NCBI GenBank assembly: GCA_051893555.1
Contig: JBJFHL010000004.1
Coordinates: forward strand, 1 to 64,000
DNA: 64,000 nt
Source: RGIG7179 sp051893555
Lineage (GTDB): Bacteria; Bacillota; Clostridia; Peptostreptococcales; Anaerovoracaceae
Reading direction: 5' to 3'
The position numbers and the translations under genes are program-made. How positions within the stretch are numbered: the first letter of the stretch is position 1; every line of letters begins with the position of its first letter. Under the pieces are notes generated by a model, which saw only the letters and a program-made list of their open reading frames with translations, was not told the DNA's origin and made no database searches. Positions 35,214-44,499 of the stretch are shown in pieces.

Positions 35214-36497
35214 ATCATCGCTGCTGGGGTCGTCGATTCCCAGATCGTTTCCGAGGACGCCGCCGAAGGTGATGGCGGAGGAACCGAAGCGGTCACGGAT
35301 GGAATCCATGGTCCGTTCGATCTTTTCACCGCGGGCATGGCTTTCATTGTCGGAGGCAAAGAGGCTCAGCTGCTCTTCGGTCTCTTCGTCACAAAGGTTG
35401 ATGGCCGTGATTGTGAGTAGCCGGATCGGTGCGCCGCGGCGCCAGCTTTCGTGGATCAGCTCCATGGCAGCCTGGGACAGCTCTGCCGCCAGATTGGTGG
35501 GAACGAAGAGCTGTTTTTGACGGGAAATGGTGTTGAAGGTGGGATCTTTGATGTCCACCTTGACGCCGAAGGCCTTCCGGTGGTGCTTCCGCAGACGGCC
35601 GGCCACGGAATCTGCCAGGCTGGTAACTGCGGTGCGGATATCCTCTTCGCTGACCAGATTGCGGCGGAAGGTCATGCCGTTGCCCACGGATTTCATGCCT
35701 TCCCCTTCCCCGTAGCGGGCCACCGGAGACGTATCATATCCGTTGGCATAGGTCCAAAGCATCTGCCCCTGCTTTCCCAGCAGGGCGGTCAGCCGTTTCG
35801 GGTCACAGACCGCAATCTCTCCGATGGTTTTGATGCCGGATTTCAACAGCTTTTCTGCCGTTGCTTTCCCGACGAAAATCATATCCGATGCCGGAAGCGG
35901 CCAGAGGATGTCACGATAGTTGGAACGCGTGATTTCCGTGGTTGCGTCCGGTTTTTTATAATCGCTGCCCAGTTTGGCGAAAATCTTGTTATAGGACACG
36001 CCGGCAGACAAGGTCAGACCCAGTTCTTCCCGCACCGCAGCACGGATGGTGTCGGCAATTTCCACGCCGCTGCCGAACAGAGACCGGCTGGCGGTCACGT
36101 CCAGCCAGGATTCATCGATGCTGAAAGGCTCCACCAGATCGGTGAAACGCAGGTATATCTGGTTGATCAGTCTGGAATAATAGGTATACTTCTCCCGGTG
36201 AGGCCGGACCAACTGCAGATCCGGACATTTCTTTTTCGCCTGCCAGATGGTTTCCGCCGTCACCACACCGGCTTTTTTGGCCAGCTCATTCTTGGCCAGG
36301 ATGATGCCGTGGCGGCTTTCCGGATCGCCGCAGACAGCCATGGGCACATTCCGCAGATCCGGCCGGTCCAGCAGCTCCACAGAAGCATAGAAGCCGTTCA
36401 TATCACAGTGAAGAATGGTGCGGTCCGACGTACGAACAGCAGGGTCCGACGTGCCAACGGTACAGCCTGACATGCCGTGAAAATCCTGAGAACACAT
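35211..36497 (-). CDS. Y-family DNA polymerase (DinB/UmuC-like)
   Basis: A 428-residue translesion polymerase. Catalytic motifs are ILHCDMNGFYASVE (first Asp) and FSIDESWLDVT (Asp-Glu); the little-finger domain follows (KSVGNGMTFRRNL). The C-terminus, with EEQLSLFAS resembling a beta-clamp binding motif (QLSLF), is present. ATG 36497 lies 12 bases after AGGAGG, a slightly long spacing; longer in-frame starts at 36530 and 36563 exist. The first 25 residues contain a 21-bp in-frame repeat (VGTSDPA/VRTSD) not usual for the family. Confidence 0.88.
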   Translation of the reverse strand: MCSQDFHGMSGCTVGTSDPAVRTSDRTILHCDMNGFYASVELLDRPDLRNVPMAVCGDPESRHGIILAKNELAKKAGVVTAETIWQAKKKCPDLQLVRPHREKYTYYSRLINQIYLRFTDLVEPFSIDESWLDVTASRSLFGSGVEIADTIRAAVREELGLTLSAGVSYNKIFAKLGSDYKKPDATTEITRSNYRDILWPLPASDMIFVGKATAEKLLKSGIKTIGEIAVCDPKRLTALLGKQGQMLWTYANGYDTSPVARYGEGEGMKSVGNGMTFRRNLVSEEDIRTAVTSLADSVAGRLRKHHRKAFGVKVDIKDPTFNTISRQKQLFVPTNLAAELSQAAMELIHESWRRGAPIRLLTITAINLCDEETEEQLSLFASDNESHARGEKIERTMDSIRDRFGSSAITFGGVLGNDLGIDDPSSDD

Positions 36498-36623
36498 TTT
36501 GCGCAGAAACCTCCTTTCCGGCAGCCGCATCTTCGTTCCGCGGGCCAGCCTTTCTGCATTCATTTTACCACAGCCGGCGGCGTACTGCTATATGGTTTTT
36601 TTGTGAAGGGAAAATGGCTTGCC

Positions 36624-36652
36624 TTGACTTGACGCCCCGTACAAAGTATAAT
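36624..36652 (+). promoter_or_regulatory. Promoter of the DUF308 gene
   Basis: TTGACT (36624-36629) and TATAAT (36647-36652), 17-base spacer, just upstream of GAGAAGGAGG and ATG 36679. Confidence 0.75.
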
Positions 36653-36678
36653 AAGAATACTGAGAAGGAGGACTTTCC

Positions 36679-37416
36679 ATGAGAATTATTACGATCATGA
36701 TGGGCACCCTGTTCAGCATAACGGGCATCTACCTGATAGCCAACGGCGGACTGACCTTTATGTCCGTGGCTTTCATCGTGGGACTGATGTTCGCAGTGGC
36801 TGGCGTGATCGAGTGCCTTTCCTATAGCGGTTACCGCGGCGAAGATGAAACGAAGAGCTGGATCCTGATCGACGGAACCTGTACCTTCATGCTGGGCGTG
36901 CTGATTCTGATGAACAAGCTGTCGGCTGAGGCGGCTGTTCCTCTGGTGCTGGGCCTGTGGATCCTGTTCACCGGCATCCGGAATTTCGTCAAAGCCTGGG
37001 AAAAGATCGATGTGCGGGGCGACGGGTTTTATGACCACCTGATCATCGGTTTCGTGAACATCGTCCTGGGTCTGTATGCGTTTTTTGACCAGGACCTGTT
37101 TGACTTTTCCACCATCACGCTGGTGGGCATCTATATGCTGTCCGGCGGTATCAATATCGCCCATGTGGGCGCCACCATCAAGATACGCAAGCCGGAATTT
37201 TTGAAGACCAAGGAAGAGAAGCTGGAGGAGGCGGCGGCCAAGGCGGCGGAAGCCCATCAGGCGGCCAAGGAGGCGATTCGCTTCGCCAAGGAAACCAAGG
37301 CTGAACTGAAAGTCATCGAGCAGACCCCTGCCGAGGAGATGGACAGGACCCTGGCGCCGAAGCCGGGTACGGAGGTTCCGGCCGAAGCAGCAGATGCGCA
37401 GGAATCGGAAGGATAA
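36679..37416 (+). CDS. DUF308 (HdeD-like) membrane protein
   Basis: A 245-residue protein with about six membrane segments in residues 1-165 (start MRIITIMMGTLFSITGIYLI), arranged as paired HdeD-type repeats. The C-terminal 75 residues are cytoplasmic, rich in Ala, Lys and Glu, and likely a helix or coiled coil (EEKLEEAAAKAAEAHQAAKE). HdeD relatives are linked to acid stress in enterobacteria, but the role in Firmicutes is unknown. It has its own promoter and precedes two flavoprotein genes by 18 bases. Confidence 0.8.
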   Translation: MRIITIMMGTLFSITGIYLIANGGLTFMSVAFIVGLMFAVAGVIECLSYSGYRGEDETKSWILIDGTCTFMLGVLILMNKLSAEAAVPLVLGLWILFTGIRNFVKAWEKIDVRGDGFYDHLIIGFVNIVLGLYAFFDQDLFDFSTITLVGIYMLSGGINIAHVGATIKIRKPEFLKTKEEKLEEAAAKAAEAHQAAKEAIRFAKETKAELKVIEQTPAEEMDRTLAPKPGTEVPAEAADAQESEG

Positions 37417-37434
37417 CAGCGGAAGGGGAATCCT

Positions 37435-38703
37435 ATGGATTTTGATATTCTCATCGCCGGCGGCGGTGCGTCGGGGCTTGCAGCTGCCATCAGTGCGGCT
37501 CGCTTCGCAAAATCCGTCAGCCCGGCTCGTTCTCTCCGGATCGGCCTGCTGGAAAAGAAGGAGATTCCGGGGAAAAAGCTGTCGGCCACCGGCAACGGGC
37601 GGTGCAACTTGTCCAATGCGGTCTGCAGCGGCCGGGAAACGGTGGACGGATTTTTTGCTTCTGTCGGTCTGGTGACCCGGATCGACGAGGCCGGAAGAAT
37701 GTATCCATACGGGGAGGAAGCCGCAGAGGTGAGTGCACTTCTGACGGAGACCGCCCTGTCTTATGATGTAAAGATTATGACAGACTGCCAGGTGACGCAG
37801 ATCCGGCCGGTGGAAGACGCCCGGCCGGCGGTCAGCGCGGCGGGGAAATCCCCTGCGGCTTGCGTTCCATCGGGCGGTTTTATTGTGGAAATAAACCGGA
37901 CCGGCAGCCGGCAGCTGGAGTGCCGGATCCTGCTCCTTTCCATGGGCGGCAAGTCCTACAGCGTGTTCGGGACCAGCGGAGACGGCTACGGCTTCGCCCG
38001 CCGTCTCGGTCACACCGTGACCCGGCTGGCGCCGTCGCTGGTCCCGATCCAGGTGACCGAAGATCTGCAGGGACTGGCCGGTGTGCGGACGAAGGCAGAT
38101 GTGACCCTGCTCCATCTGGGGAAGCCGGTGGCACGGGAAACGGGAGAGGTGCAGTTTAACAAGGATTGCCTGTCCGGCATCTGTATCATGAATCTGTCCA
38201 GACTGCTGGTGCTGAACCCGGAAAAGCCGTTTGCAGAGGCCTTTCGGGAGTATGAACTGCAGCTGGATCTGCTGCCGGAGTTCCGCCGGGAAGAAGTGAC
38301 CGAAATCCTCCGGCAGAAGAGCGGCAGCCTGCAGACCCTGGTAAAGAAGAAGCTGGCGACATGGATCGAAGCGGCGGCGGACGAAGCTGCCGCGCCGGAA
38401 AAACCTGCGGCGGCGGATCCTGCCGCGATGGCGGACCGGCTGAAGTCCCTGACCTTTTCCGTCTGCGGCACCAAAGGCTGGAATGACGCTCAGGTGACCC
38501 GGGGCGGTGTGGTGCTGGAGGAAGTGGATCCGGAGACCATGGAGTCGCAGCTGGTGCCGGGACTGTATTTCGCAGGAGAAATCCTTAACTTTGACGGACC
38601 GTGCGGCGGCTTTAACCTGCATTTCGCTTGGGAGAGCGGCATCCGGGCGGGAAAGGCCATGGCTGCGGCGGCACTGGCGGTATCGTCTGCATCGAAGGAG
38701 TAA
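37435..38703 (+). CDS. NAD(P)/FAD-dependent oxidoreductase, HI0933/BaiN family
   Basis: A 422-residue flavoprotein. The N-terminal FAD loop is DFDILIAGGGASGLAAAISA; the family motif GKKLSATGNGRCNLSN follows, and the C-terminal FAD contact is GLYFAGEILNFDGPCGGFNL. These proteins are related to YhiN and to BaiN, which reduces bile-acid intermediates, but most are of unknown substrate. Genes for this family often sit near cmk or spore genes; here it is followed 7 bases later by a second flavoprotein. Confidence 0.87.
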   Translation: MDFDILIAGGGASGLAAAISAARFAKSVSPARSLRIGLLEKKEIPGKKLSATGNGRCNLSNAVCSGRETVDGFFASVGLVTRIDEAGRMYPYGEEAAEVSALLTETALSYDVKIMTDCQVTQIRPVEDARPAVSAAGKSPAACVPSGGFIVEINRTGSRQLECRILLLSMGGKSYSVFGTSGDGYGFARRLGHTVTRLAPSLVPIQVTEDLQGLAGVRTKADVTLLHLGKPVARETGEVQFNKDCLSGICIMNLSRLLVLNPEKPFAEAFREYELQLDLLPEFRREEVTEILRQKSGSLQTLVKKKLATWIEAAADEAAAPEKPAAADPAAMADRLKSLTFSVCGTKGWNDAQVTRGGVVLEEVDPETMESQLVPGLYFAGEILNFDGPCGGFNLHFAWESGIRAGKAMAAAALAVSSASKE

Positions 38704-38710
38704 ATACAGC

Positions 38711-40339
38711 ATGTATCGAATTCATCAAATCAAGCTGGCTCTGGATGAGCCACAGGAAAAAATCCCTGAGAAGATTCTGAAAAAAATCGGCGGCAGGGAT
38801 TTGTTCATAAAGGAATGGAAAATCGTGAAGGAATCCATTGATGCCCGGGATAAAAACCATATTTTTCGGGTTTATTCGGTGGACTTCAATGTGGCATCCC
38901 GCAAAAACCCGAAGAAGAATCTCCGCCTTCCGTCGGCGGACAAGCTGCGGCTGGAGATTGCACCGGACATGCGGTATGTACCGGCGGAGCCGGCCGATGG
39001 GGCCGCGCCGCTGGCGGCGCGGCCGGTGGTGGTGGGCCTGGGGCCTGCGGGGCTGTTTTGCGGGTTGGTTCTGGCGCAGGCCGGGTACCGGCCGCTGATT
39101 CTGGAGCGGGGAAAGGATGTGGACCGGCGCCATGAGGATGTAGACCGGTTCTGGTCGGACGGCGTGCTGAATCCGGATTCCAACGTCCAGTTCGGCGAAG
39201 GGGGTGCCGGCACCTTCAGTGACGGCAAGCTGACCACCGGCATCAAAGACGTGCGGATCCGAAAAGTCCTGGAGGAGATGGTGGATGCTGGCGCACCGGC
39301 AGACATTTTATACAAGCAGCGGCCTCATATCGGGACGGATCTGCTGCGGATTGTGGTGAAAAACATCCGACAGGAGATCATCCGGCTGGGCGGTGAAGTG
39401 CGGTTCAGCACCAGAATGGAAAAGATTATTCTCAAAGATGGCGGGGTGTGCGGTGCTGCGGTCAGGGATCTGGCTCGGGATGCTGCAGAAGAGATCCCGT
39501 GCCAGGCTCTGGTTCTGGCGGTGGGGCACAGTGCGCGGGATACCTTCCGCATGCTTCATGCATCCGGCATTGCCATGGAACAGAAACCATTTTCCATCGG
39601 TGTGCGGATCGAGCATCCGCAGGATATGATTGATATTTCCCAGTACGGACGGCCGGGGCGGCAGCTGGGGCTGCCGCCGGCCGAATACAAGATAAATTAC
39701 CGCTGCGCTGCCGACGGACCGGCGGCAGGGCGTGGTGTTTATACCTTCTGCATGTGTCCCGGCGGCCAGGTGATTGTGGCCTCTTCCCAGGAAGGGGGCG
39801 TGGTGACCAACGGTATGAGCTATCATGACCGGGACAGCGGTACGGCCAACAGTGCTTTGCTCTGTGATGTGCGAACCAGCGACTTCGGCAGCAGTGATGT
39901 GCTGGCCGGTATGGCGTTTCAGGAAACGTATGAGCATTTGGCTTTCCAGGCAGGGCGGAAGCAGAATCCGGACGGAAAACCTTACAGCCCGCCGCAGACT
40001 ACCTGGGGCAAATTGCGGGACGGTCTGGCGCCGGAGGTGGAAGCATGTCTGCCAACCTTCGCCGTGGCAGCCTTCCGGGAAGCCATGCCCCAGCTGGGAA
40101 GAAAGCTTCACGGCTTCGATGATGCGGATGCGGTGATGACGGCGGTGGAAACCCGCAGTTCCTCACCGGTGCGGATTCTTCGAGGAGAAACGTATGAATC
40201 AGAGGTTTCCGGCCTGTACCCGTGCGGAGAAGGGGCCGGCTATGCCGGCGGCATCACATCGGCCGCCGTGGACGGCATCCGGGTGGCGGAAGCCATCATC
40301 CGGAAATGGAAGCCGGCTGCCGAAAGCAGGAAGCTGTAG
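38711..40339 (+). CDS. FAD-dependent dehydrogenase-like protein, COG2509
   Basis: A 542-residue protein of the uncharacterised COG2509 group. After an N-terminal domain (about 1-90; MYRIHQIKLALDEPQ), the FAD loop reads PVVVGLGPAGLFCGLVLAQA, then FGEGGAGTFSDGKL, and near the C-terminus GLYPCGEGAGYAGGITSA. The length is standard. ATG 38711 is 7 bases after the previous stop, so the pair is co-transcribed. Substrate unknown. Confidence 0.87.
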   Translation: MYRIHQIKLALDEPQEKIPEKILKKIGGRDLFIKEWKIVKESIDARDKNHIFRVYSVDFNVASRKNPKKNLRLPSADKLRLEIAPDMRYVPAEPADGAAPLAARPVVVGLGPAGLFCGLVLAQAGYRPLILERGKDVDRRHEDVDRFWSDGVLNPDSNVQFGEGGAGTFSDGKLTTGIKDVRIRKVLEEMVDAGAPADILYKQRPHIGTDLLRIVVKNIRQEIIRLGGEVRFSTRMEKIILKDGGVCGAAVRDLARDAAEEIPCQALVLAVGHSARDTFRMLHASGIAMEQKPFSIGVRIEHPQDMIDISQYGRPGRQLGLPPAEYKINYRCAADGPAAGRGVYTFCMCPGGQVIVASSQEGGVVTNGMSYHDRDSGTANSALLCDVRTSDFGSSDVLAGMAFQETYEHLAFQAGRKQNPDGKPYSPPQTTWGKLRDGLAPEVEACLPTFAVAAFREAMPQLGRKLHGFDDADAVMTAVETRSSSPVRILRGETYESEVSGLYPCGEGAGYAGGITSAAVDGIRVAEAIIRKWKPAAESRKL

Positions 40340-40385
40340 TTTCATCAAAGCGTGCAGGGTTTTGATTAAATGTGATTGAAAATGA

Positions 40386-40413
40386 TTGACTTTGACCGAG
40401 TTTGTGCTATACT
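40386..40413 (+). promoter_or_regulatory. Promoter of the deoR-type regulator gene
   Basis: TTGACT (40386-40391) and TATACT (40408-40413), 16-base spacer, before GGCAGGAGG and ATG 40437. Three imperfect 10-base units of TGATTGAAAA just upstream (about 40359-40389) run into the -35 box. Confidence 0.65.
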
Positions 40414-40436
40414 AAAGTCGGCAGGAGGAATACAGG

Positions 40437-41204
40437 ATGTTGCAGAATGAAAGACAGAACAGAATTCTGGACGAACTGGAAATTCACCATGCTGTGAAGG
40501 TCAATGAACTGGCAAAACAGCTGGACACCAGTGAATCCACCATACGGCGGGATATCAACGAGCTTGCTCAAATGGGAAAGCTGAAAAAGGTGTTCGGCGG
40601 TGCGATCTCCGTCAGCCGCGGGTCTGCTTTCGTGGAGTCGGATGTGGCTTCCAGATCCCGGATGAATGTGGAGGAAAAGGAGCGGATTGCCCGATATGCG
40701 GCGTCCCTCATCGAGGACAACGATTTCGTGTATCTGGATGCGGGAACGACCACGGGACGGATGATCGATTTCCTGGAGAAGAAGAATGTGACCTATGTGA
40801 CCAACGGCATCACCCATGCCCGGCGTCTGATCGAACGGGGATTTCCTGTATTCATGATCGGCGGGCTGCTCCGTCCGGCTTCCGAGGCGGTGGTGGGGGA
40901 AGCGGCCATCGAGGCGATCCGGCGGTTCAATTTCACCAAATGCTTCATGGGGGCCAAGGGTCTGGACGCAGAGAAAGGCTTTACCACCCTGGACATCAGC
41001 GAGGCGGCGGTGAAGACGGCAGTCATGAAAAAAGCAGGCTGCACATATATGCTGGCGGACCACAGCAAGTTCAATCTGGTCTCTTCCGTGTCCTTTGCAG
41101 CACTGGAGGACGCCTGCATCATTACGGACCGGCTGGAGGATTCGCGATACCGAACGCTGACCGAAATCCTGGAGGCACCGGAACATCGGGACGACATATT
41201 TTGA
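40437..41204 (+). CDS. DeoR/GlpR-family transcription regulator
   Basis: A 255-residue sugar-phosphate-responsive repressor: N-terminal winged helix (VKVNELAKQLDTSESTIRRD) and a DeoR C-terminal sensor domain (DAGTTTGRMIDFL, MGAKGLDAEKGFTTLDISEA, LADHSKFN). Members commonly regulate sugar catabolism. It lies 69 bases before the GAPDH gene, a place often held by CggR, but this protein is of the DeoR and not the SorC/CggR type. The last 18 bases including the stop are duplicated in tandem. Confidence 0.87.
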   Translation: MLQNERQNRILDELEIHHAVKVNELAKQLDTSESTIRRDINELAQMGKLKKVFGGAISVSRGSAFVESDVASRSRMNVEEKERIARYAASLIEDNDFVYLDAGTTTGRMIDFLEKKNVTYVTNGITHARRLIERGFPVFMIGGLLRPASEAVVGEAAIEAIRRFNFTKCFMGAKGLDAEKGFTTLDISEAAVKTAVMKKAGCTYMLADHSKFNLVSSVSFAALEDACIITDRLEDSRYRTLTEILEAPEHRDDIF

Positions 41205-41222
41205 CGGGACGATATATTTTGA
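41187..41222 (+). repeat. 18-bp tandem copy of the deoR-type gene 3' end
   Basis: Codons R-D-D-I-F-stop (41187-41204) are followed in frame by another R-D-D-I-F-stop (41205-41222); 17 of 18 bases agree. Confidence 0.9.
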
Positions 41223-41273
41223 GAAGAAAAATTTGAAAAAATCATAAAAAAGAGGAAACAGGAGGGATTTATC

Positions 41274-42293
41274 ATGACGACAAAAATTGCGATCAACGGA
41301 TTCGGAAGAATCGGACGGCTGGCATTCCGCCAGATTTTCGAGGATGACTCTATGGAAGTGGCAGCGATCAATGACCTGACCAGCCCGGACATGCTGGCGC
41401 ATCTGCTGAAGTATGACAGCGTGCAGGGCGGCTACAAGGGCCACACCGTAACCAGCGATGAAAACTCCATTACGGTGGACGGAAAGAAGATCACCGTGTT
41501 ATCGGAAAAGGATCCGGAAAATCTCCCGTGGAAGGAAATGGGCATCGACATTGTTCTGGAATGTACCGGATTCTTCTGCTCCAAGGCAAAATCCGAGGCG
41601 CACATCCGTGCCGGTGCCAAGAAGGTTCTGATTTCTGCCCCTGCAGGCAGTGACCTGAAGACCATCGTTTACGGTACCAACCATGAAACGCTGACGGCAG
41701 AGGACAACGTGATCTCTGCTGCGTCCTGCACCACCAACTGCCTGGCACCGATGGCCAAGGCACTGAACAATTACCGCGAGGTGCGTACCGGCTTCATGAC
41801 CACCATTCATGCATACACCGGCGATCAGATGATTCTGGACGGACCGCACAGAAAGGGCGACAAGAGAAGAGCAAGAGCCGGTGCCATCAACATCGTTCCC
41901 AACAGCACCGGAGCAGCCAAAGCCATCGGTCTGGTCATTCCGGAACTGGACGGCAAGCTGATCGGTTCTGCACAGCGTGTTCCTGTTCCATCGGGCTCCA
42001 TCACCATTCTGGACGCAACTCTGAAGGACATGACGGATACCGTATCGGTAGAAGGCATCAATGCGGCTATGAAGGCTGCGGCGGATGAGTCTTACGGTTA
42101 CACGGAAGAGGAGCTTGTTTCCAGCGATATCATCGGCATGACTTACGGGTCTCTGTTCGACGCCACCCAGACTCTGGCGCAGAAGTGCGGCACTCACATT
42201 TATGAAGTGCGTGTGGTTGCCTGGTACGACAACGAAAACAGCTACGTTTCCCAGATGGTGAGAACGCTGAAATATCTGAAGAAATTCCTGTAA
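41274..42293 (+). CDS. gap: Glyceraldehyde-3-phosphate dehydrogenase
   Basis: A 339-residue glycolytic NAD-dependent dehydrogenase. Rossmann start KIAINGFGRIGRLAFRQI and the active-site motif AASCTTNCLAPM with catalytic Cys152 are clear; RRARAGAINIVPNSTGAAKA is the substrate-phosphate loop. ATG 41274 follows CAGGAGGGA. It probably shares a transcript with the DeoR-type regulator and ends before a terminator and a repeat element. Confidence 0.96.
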   Translation: MTTKIAINGFGRIGRLAFRQIFEDDSMEVAAINDLTSPDMLAHLLKYDSVQGGYKGHTVTSDENSITVDGKKITVLSEKDPENLPWKEMGIDIVLECTGFFCSKAKSEAHIRAGAKKVLISAPAGSDLKTIVYGTNHETLTAEDNVISAASCTTNCLAPMAKALNNYREVRTGFMTTIHAYTGDQMILDGPHRKGDKRRARAGAINIVPNSTGAAKAIGLVIPELDGKLIGSAQRVPVPSGSITILDATLKDMTDTVSVEGINAAMKAAADESYGYTEEELVSSDIIGMTYGSLFDATQTLAQKCGTHIYEVRVVAWYDNENSYVSQMVRTLKYLKKFL

Positions 42294-42348
42294 GGAAGAT
42301 GGGGAATTTTTGATCATCGACATAAAGGACATCCCTGAAATCATTGCG

Positions 42349-42402
42349 ATTTCCGGGGCGACTGAAATTTCCGAGACGATTGAACTTTCCTAGACGATTG
42401 GG
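42349..42402 (+). repeat. Three 18-bp tandem units after gap
   Basis: ATTTCCGGGGCGACTGAA, ATTTCCGAGACGATTGAA and a third imperfect unit run directly into the terminator stem. Confidence 0.8.
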
Positions 42403-42425
42403 GCTGCTGCTGCGGCCCCTTTTTT
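42400..42425 (+). terminator. Terminator of gap
   Basis: Stem GGGGC/GCCCC around TGCTGCTGCG, then six T. Confidence 0.75.
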
Positions 42426-42483
42426 CGTGCGGTGCGTGTTTCCGGCGCTATTCAGGGTTTATCTGATGGGTCTTCCGGTTTCC

Positions 42484-42763
42484 GCAAGACAAAAGGGACG
42501 CCAAAGGGACATTTTTTGTTGGATTGGCGTGTATAGATGATCTAGGTATGTGCCCAAATGGGTGTTAAATTCACAGAAAATCGTGGATTCGGCCCTTCGC
42601 ATGAATAATTATAAATTAAAATAAATTAAAATAAATAAAAATTCTCACATTTCTGCCGCCGGAAACCGAAAAAATCAATAAACCTGTTTATTTTGCAATA
42701 TTCAGACGATTCGGGGACGCCAATTAAATCGAATCGATCCGTTTGGCGTCCCTTTTTGCTTGC
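42484..42763. repeat. Hairpin-ended intergenic element, copy 1 (280 bp)
   Basis: Ends are near-perfect inverted repeats: GCAAGACAAAAGGGACGCCAA cut to its core CAAAAGGGACGCCAA (42490-42504) and TTGGCGTCCCTTTTTG (42743-42758). Each end is itself a hairpin: ACGCCAA/TTGGCGT (42498-42530) and GGGACGCCAA/TTGGCGTCCC (42714-42752). The left hairpin is followed by GTATAGATGATCTAGGTATG (42531-42550), containing the palindrome TAGATGATCTA. The middle is A+T rich and has no frame. The right hairpin plus T run is a good terminator for gap. The rest of this 530-base gap holds the gap terminator. Confidence 0.8.
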
Positions 42764-42823
42764 AAAAAAAGGATCGGAAGCTCTGACGGCGTCCGATCCT
42801 CAGTATTCCATGAATATTAACTT

Positions 42824-44455
42824 CTACTCTTCAATCAGGCACGCTCCGGTCATTTCCGGCGGTACCGGCAGATCCATCAGGTGGAGCAGGGTCGGTGCGA
42901 TATCAGCCAGCTTGCCGCCTTCCCGGAATCCGGACACCGGCTGGTCAGCGATATGTACCAGAGGTACCGGGTTGGTGGAGTGGGCGGTTACCACATTGCC
43001 TGCCTCATCCAGCATTTCGTCGGCATTTCCGTGGTCTGCCGTCAGGAGAATCTGTCCGCCCGTTGCAAGGACTGCTTTTTCGATACGTCCCACGCAGGCA
43101 TCCAGGGTTTCCACTGCCTGCACCGCCGCGTCGAAGACCCCCGTATGTCCCACCATGTCCGCGTTGGCGAAGTTGAGAATAATCAGATCGTATTTCGACG
43201 ATGTGATCTCTTCCAGCACTTTTTCCGTCACCGTTACCGCGCTCATTTCCGGCTGCAGGTCGTAGGTGGCCACCTTCGGGGAAGGAATCAGGATCCGGTC
43301 TTCCAGCGGATTGGGTTCCTCCACGCCGCCGTTGAAGAAGAAGGTCACATGCGCGTACTTTTCGGTTTCCGCAATGCGGAGCTGATGAAGTCTCAGCCCG
43401 GAAATGTATTCGCCCAGCGTGTTTTCCAGCCGGTGCGGCGGGAAGGCCACTTCCACATTGGGCATTTCCGCATCGTACTGGGTCATGCAGACGTAGCACA
43501 GATCGTGTATCGTTTTTTTACGTTCAAACCCGTCAAAATCCGGGTCCACGAAGGCGCGGGTCAGCTCCCGGGCCCGGTCCGGGCGGAAGTTGAACATGAC
43601 GATGGAATCTCCGTCGCCCACATATCCCTTCTTTGCAAAATCCGCACACCCGGCGTTTTCCTCAATGCATGCCCCGGCGTGATTCCCGGCGTGATTCCCG
43701 GCGTGATTCCCGGCGTTTTCTGCGATGCTTTCGCCGGCTCCGCCGCAGACGGTGGGCAGGATGAACTCGTCGGTTTCGCCGCGGGCATAGGCTGCCGCCA
43801 CGGCCTCGCTGCCGCTGGCCGCCTGCTTTCCTTCGCCCAGGGTCAGGGCATCGTAGGCCAGGGAGACCCGTTCCCACCGCTTGTCGCGATCCATGGCGTA
43901 ATACCGTCCGGACACGACGCCCACGCGGCCGATGCCTTCTGCGACCATGAAATCTTCCAGCTGCTTCATGAAGTCAGCGCCCGATGTAGGCGGTACGTCC
44001 CGTCCGTCCATGAAGCAGTGGACGAAGACTTTGGAAACGCCCCGCTGCTTCGCCAGACGGAGCAGAGCAAACAGATGGGTCAGATGGCTGTGGACGCCGC
44101 CGTCGGACAGAAGGCCGTAAAAATGCAGGGCACCTCCGGTCTCCAGCACATGGTCACAGGCATGGTTCAGCGGCACGTTATCAAAGAAGATGCCGTCTTC
44201 AATGGCTTTGGTGATCTTTGTCAGTTCCTGATAGACGATGCGGCCTGCACCGATGTTGAGATGCCCTACTTCAGAGTTGCCCATCTGACCTTCCGGAAGG
44301 CCTACCGCCAGTCCGCTGGCTGCCAGCCGGGTATTCGGGTATGTATGAAAAATCCGGTCCAGATTCGGTTTCTTCGCGGCGGCGATGGCATTGCCGGCCG
44401 CGGAATCGTTGAGGCCGTATCCGTCCAGAATCATGAGCATGGTTGGTTTTTTCAT
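42824..44455 (-). CDS. gpmI: 2,3-bisphosphoglycerate-independent phosphoglycerate mutase
   Basis: A 543-residue manganese enzyme interconverting 3- and 2-phosphoglycerate. Motifs: LMILDGYGLND (metal Asp), the phosphoserine site GQMGNSEVGHLNIGAG, NFRPDRAR, and the second metal site LILNFANADMVGHTG plus TADHGNAD. It is about 30 residues longer than usual because of an inserted segment (about residues 243-275) containing three to four NAGNHAG units encoded by 12-bp repeats. ATG 44455 has AGGAGG 9 bases upstream. It converges on gap and is divergent from addA. Confidence 0.94.
   Translation of the reverse strand: MKKPTMLMILDGYGLNDSAAGNAIAAAKKPNLDRIFHTYPNTRLAASGLAVGLPEGQMGNSEVGHLNIGAGRIVYQELTKITKAIEDGIFFDNVPLNHACDHVLETGGALHFYGLLSDGGVHSHLTHLFALLRLAKQRGVSKVFVHCFMDGRDVPPTSGADFMKQLEDFMVAEGIGRVGVVSGRYYAMDRDKRWERVSLAYDALTLGEGKQAASGSEAVAAAYARGETDEFILPTVCGGAGESIAENAGNHAGNHAGNHAGACIEENAGCADFAKKGYVGDGDSIVMFNFRPDRARELTRAFVDPDFDGFERKKTIHDLCYVCMTQYDAEMPNVEVAFPPHRLENTLGEYISGLRLHQLRIAETEKYAHVTFFFNGGVEEPNPLEDRILIPSPKVATYDLQPEMSAVTVTEKVLEEITSSKYDLIILNFANADMVGHTGVFDAAVQAVETLDACVGRIEKAVLATGGQILLTADHGNADEMLDEAGNVVTAHSTNPVPLVHIADQPVSGFREGGKLADIAPTLLHLMDLPVPPEMTGACLIEE
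43674..43722 (-). repeat. 12-bp in-frame repeats in gpmI (GNHA units)
   Basis: GCGTGATTCCCG-type units repeat exactly three times with flanking partial units, encoding GNHAGNHAGNHAG in a loop region. Confidence 0.85.
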
Positions 44456-44499
44456 GGCGTATTTCCTCCTGCTTCTATGCAATACGAATGTTCTCCTTC

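Noticed and set aside
36565..38712. A 715-codon open frame on the minus strand
   Set aside because: It is antisense to the DUF308 and HI0933-type genes, has His/Arg/Gln-rich composition and no domain; it arises from G+C-rich codon use on the plus strand.
40437..41204. CggR-type central glycolytic regulator next to gap
   Set aside because: The protein has DeoR-type domains (sugar-phosphate sensor with LADHSKFN), not the SorC-type fold of CggR.
42714..42757. Simple terminator for gap
   Set aside because: The hairpin would work as a terminator, but the matching left hairpin and two further copies in the window show it is part of a larger repeated element.
43674..43722. CRISPR-like short repeats
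   Set aside because: Units are 12 bp, in frame inside gpmI and without spacers. No CRISPR array is present in the window.
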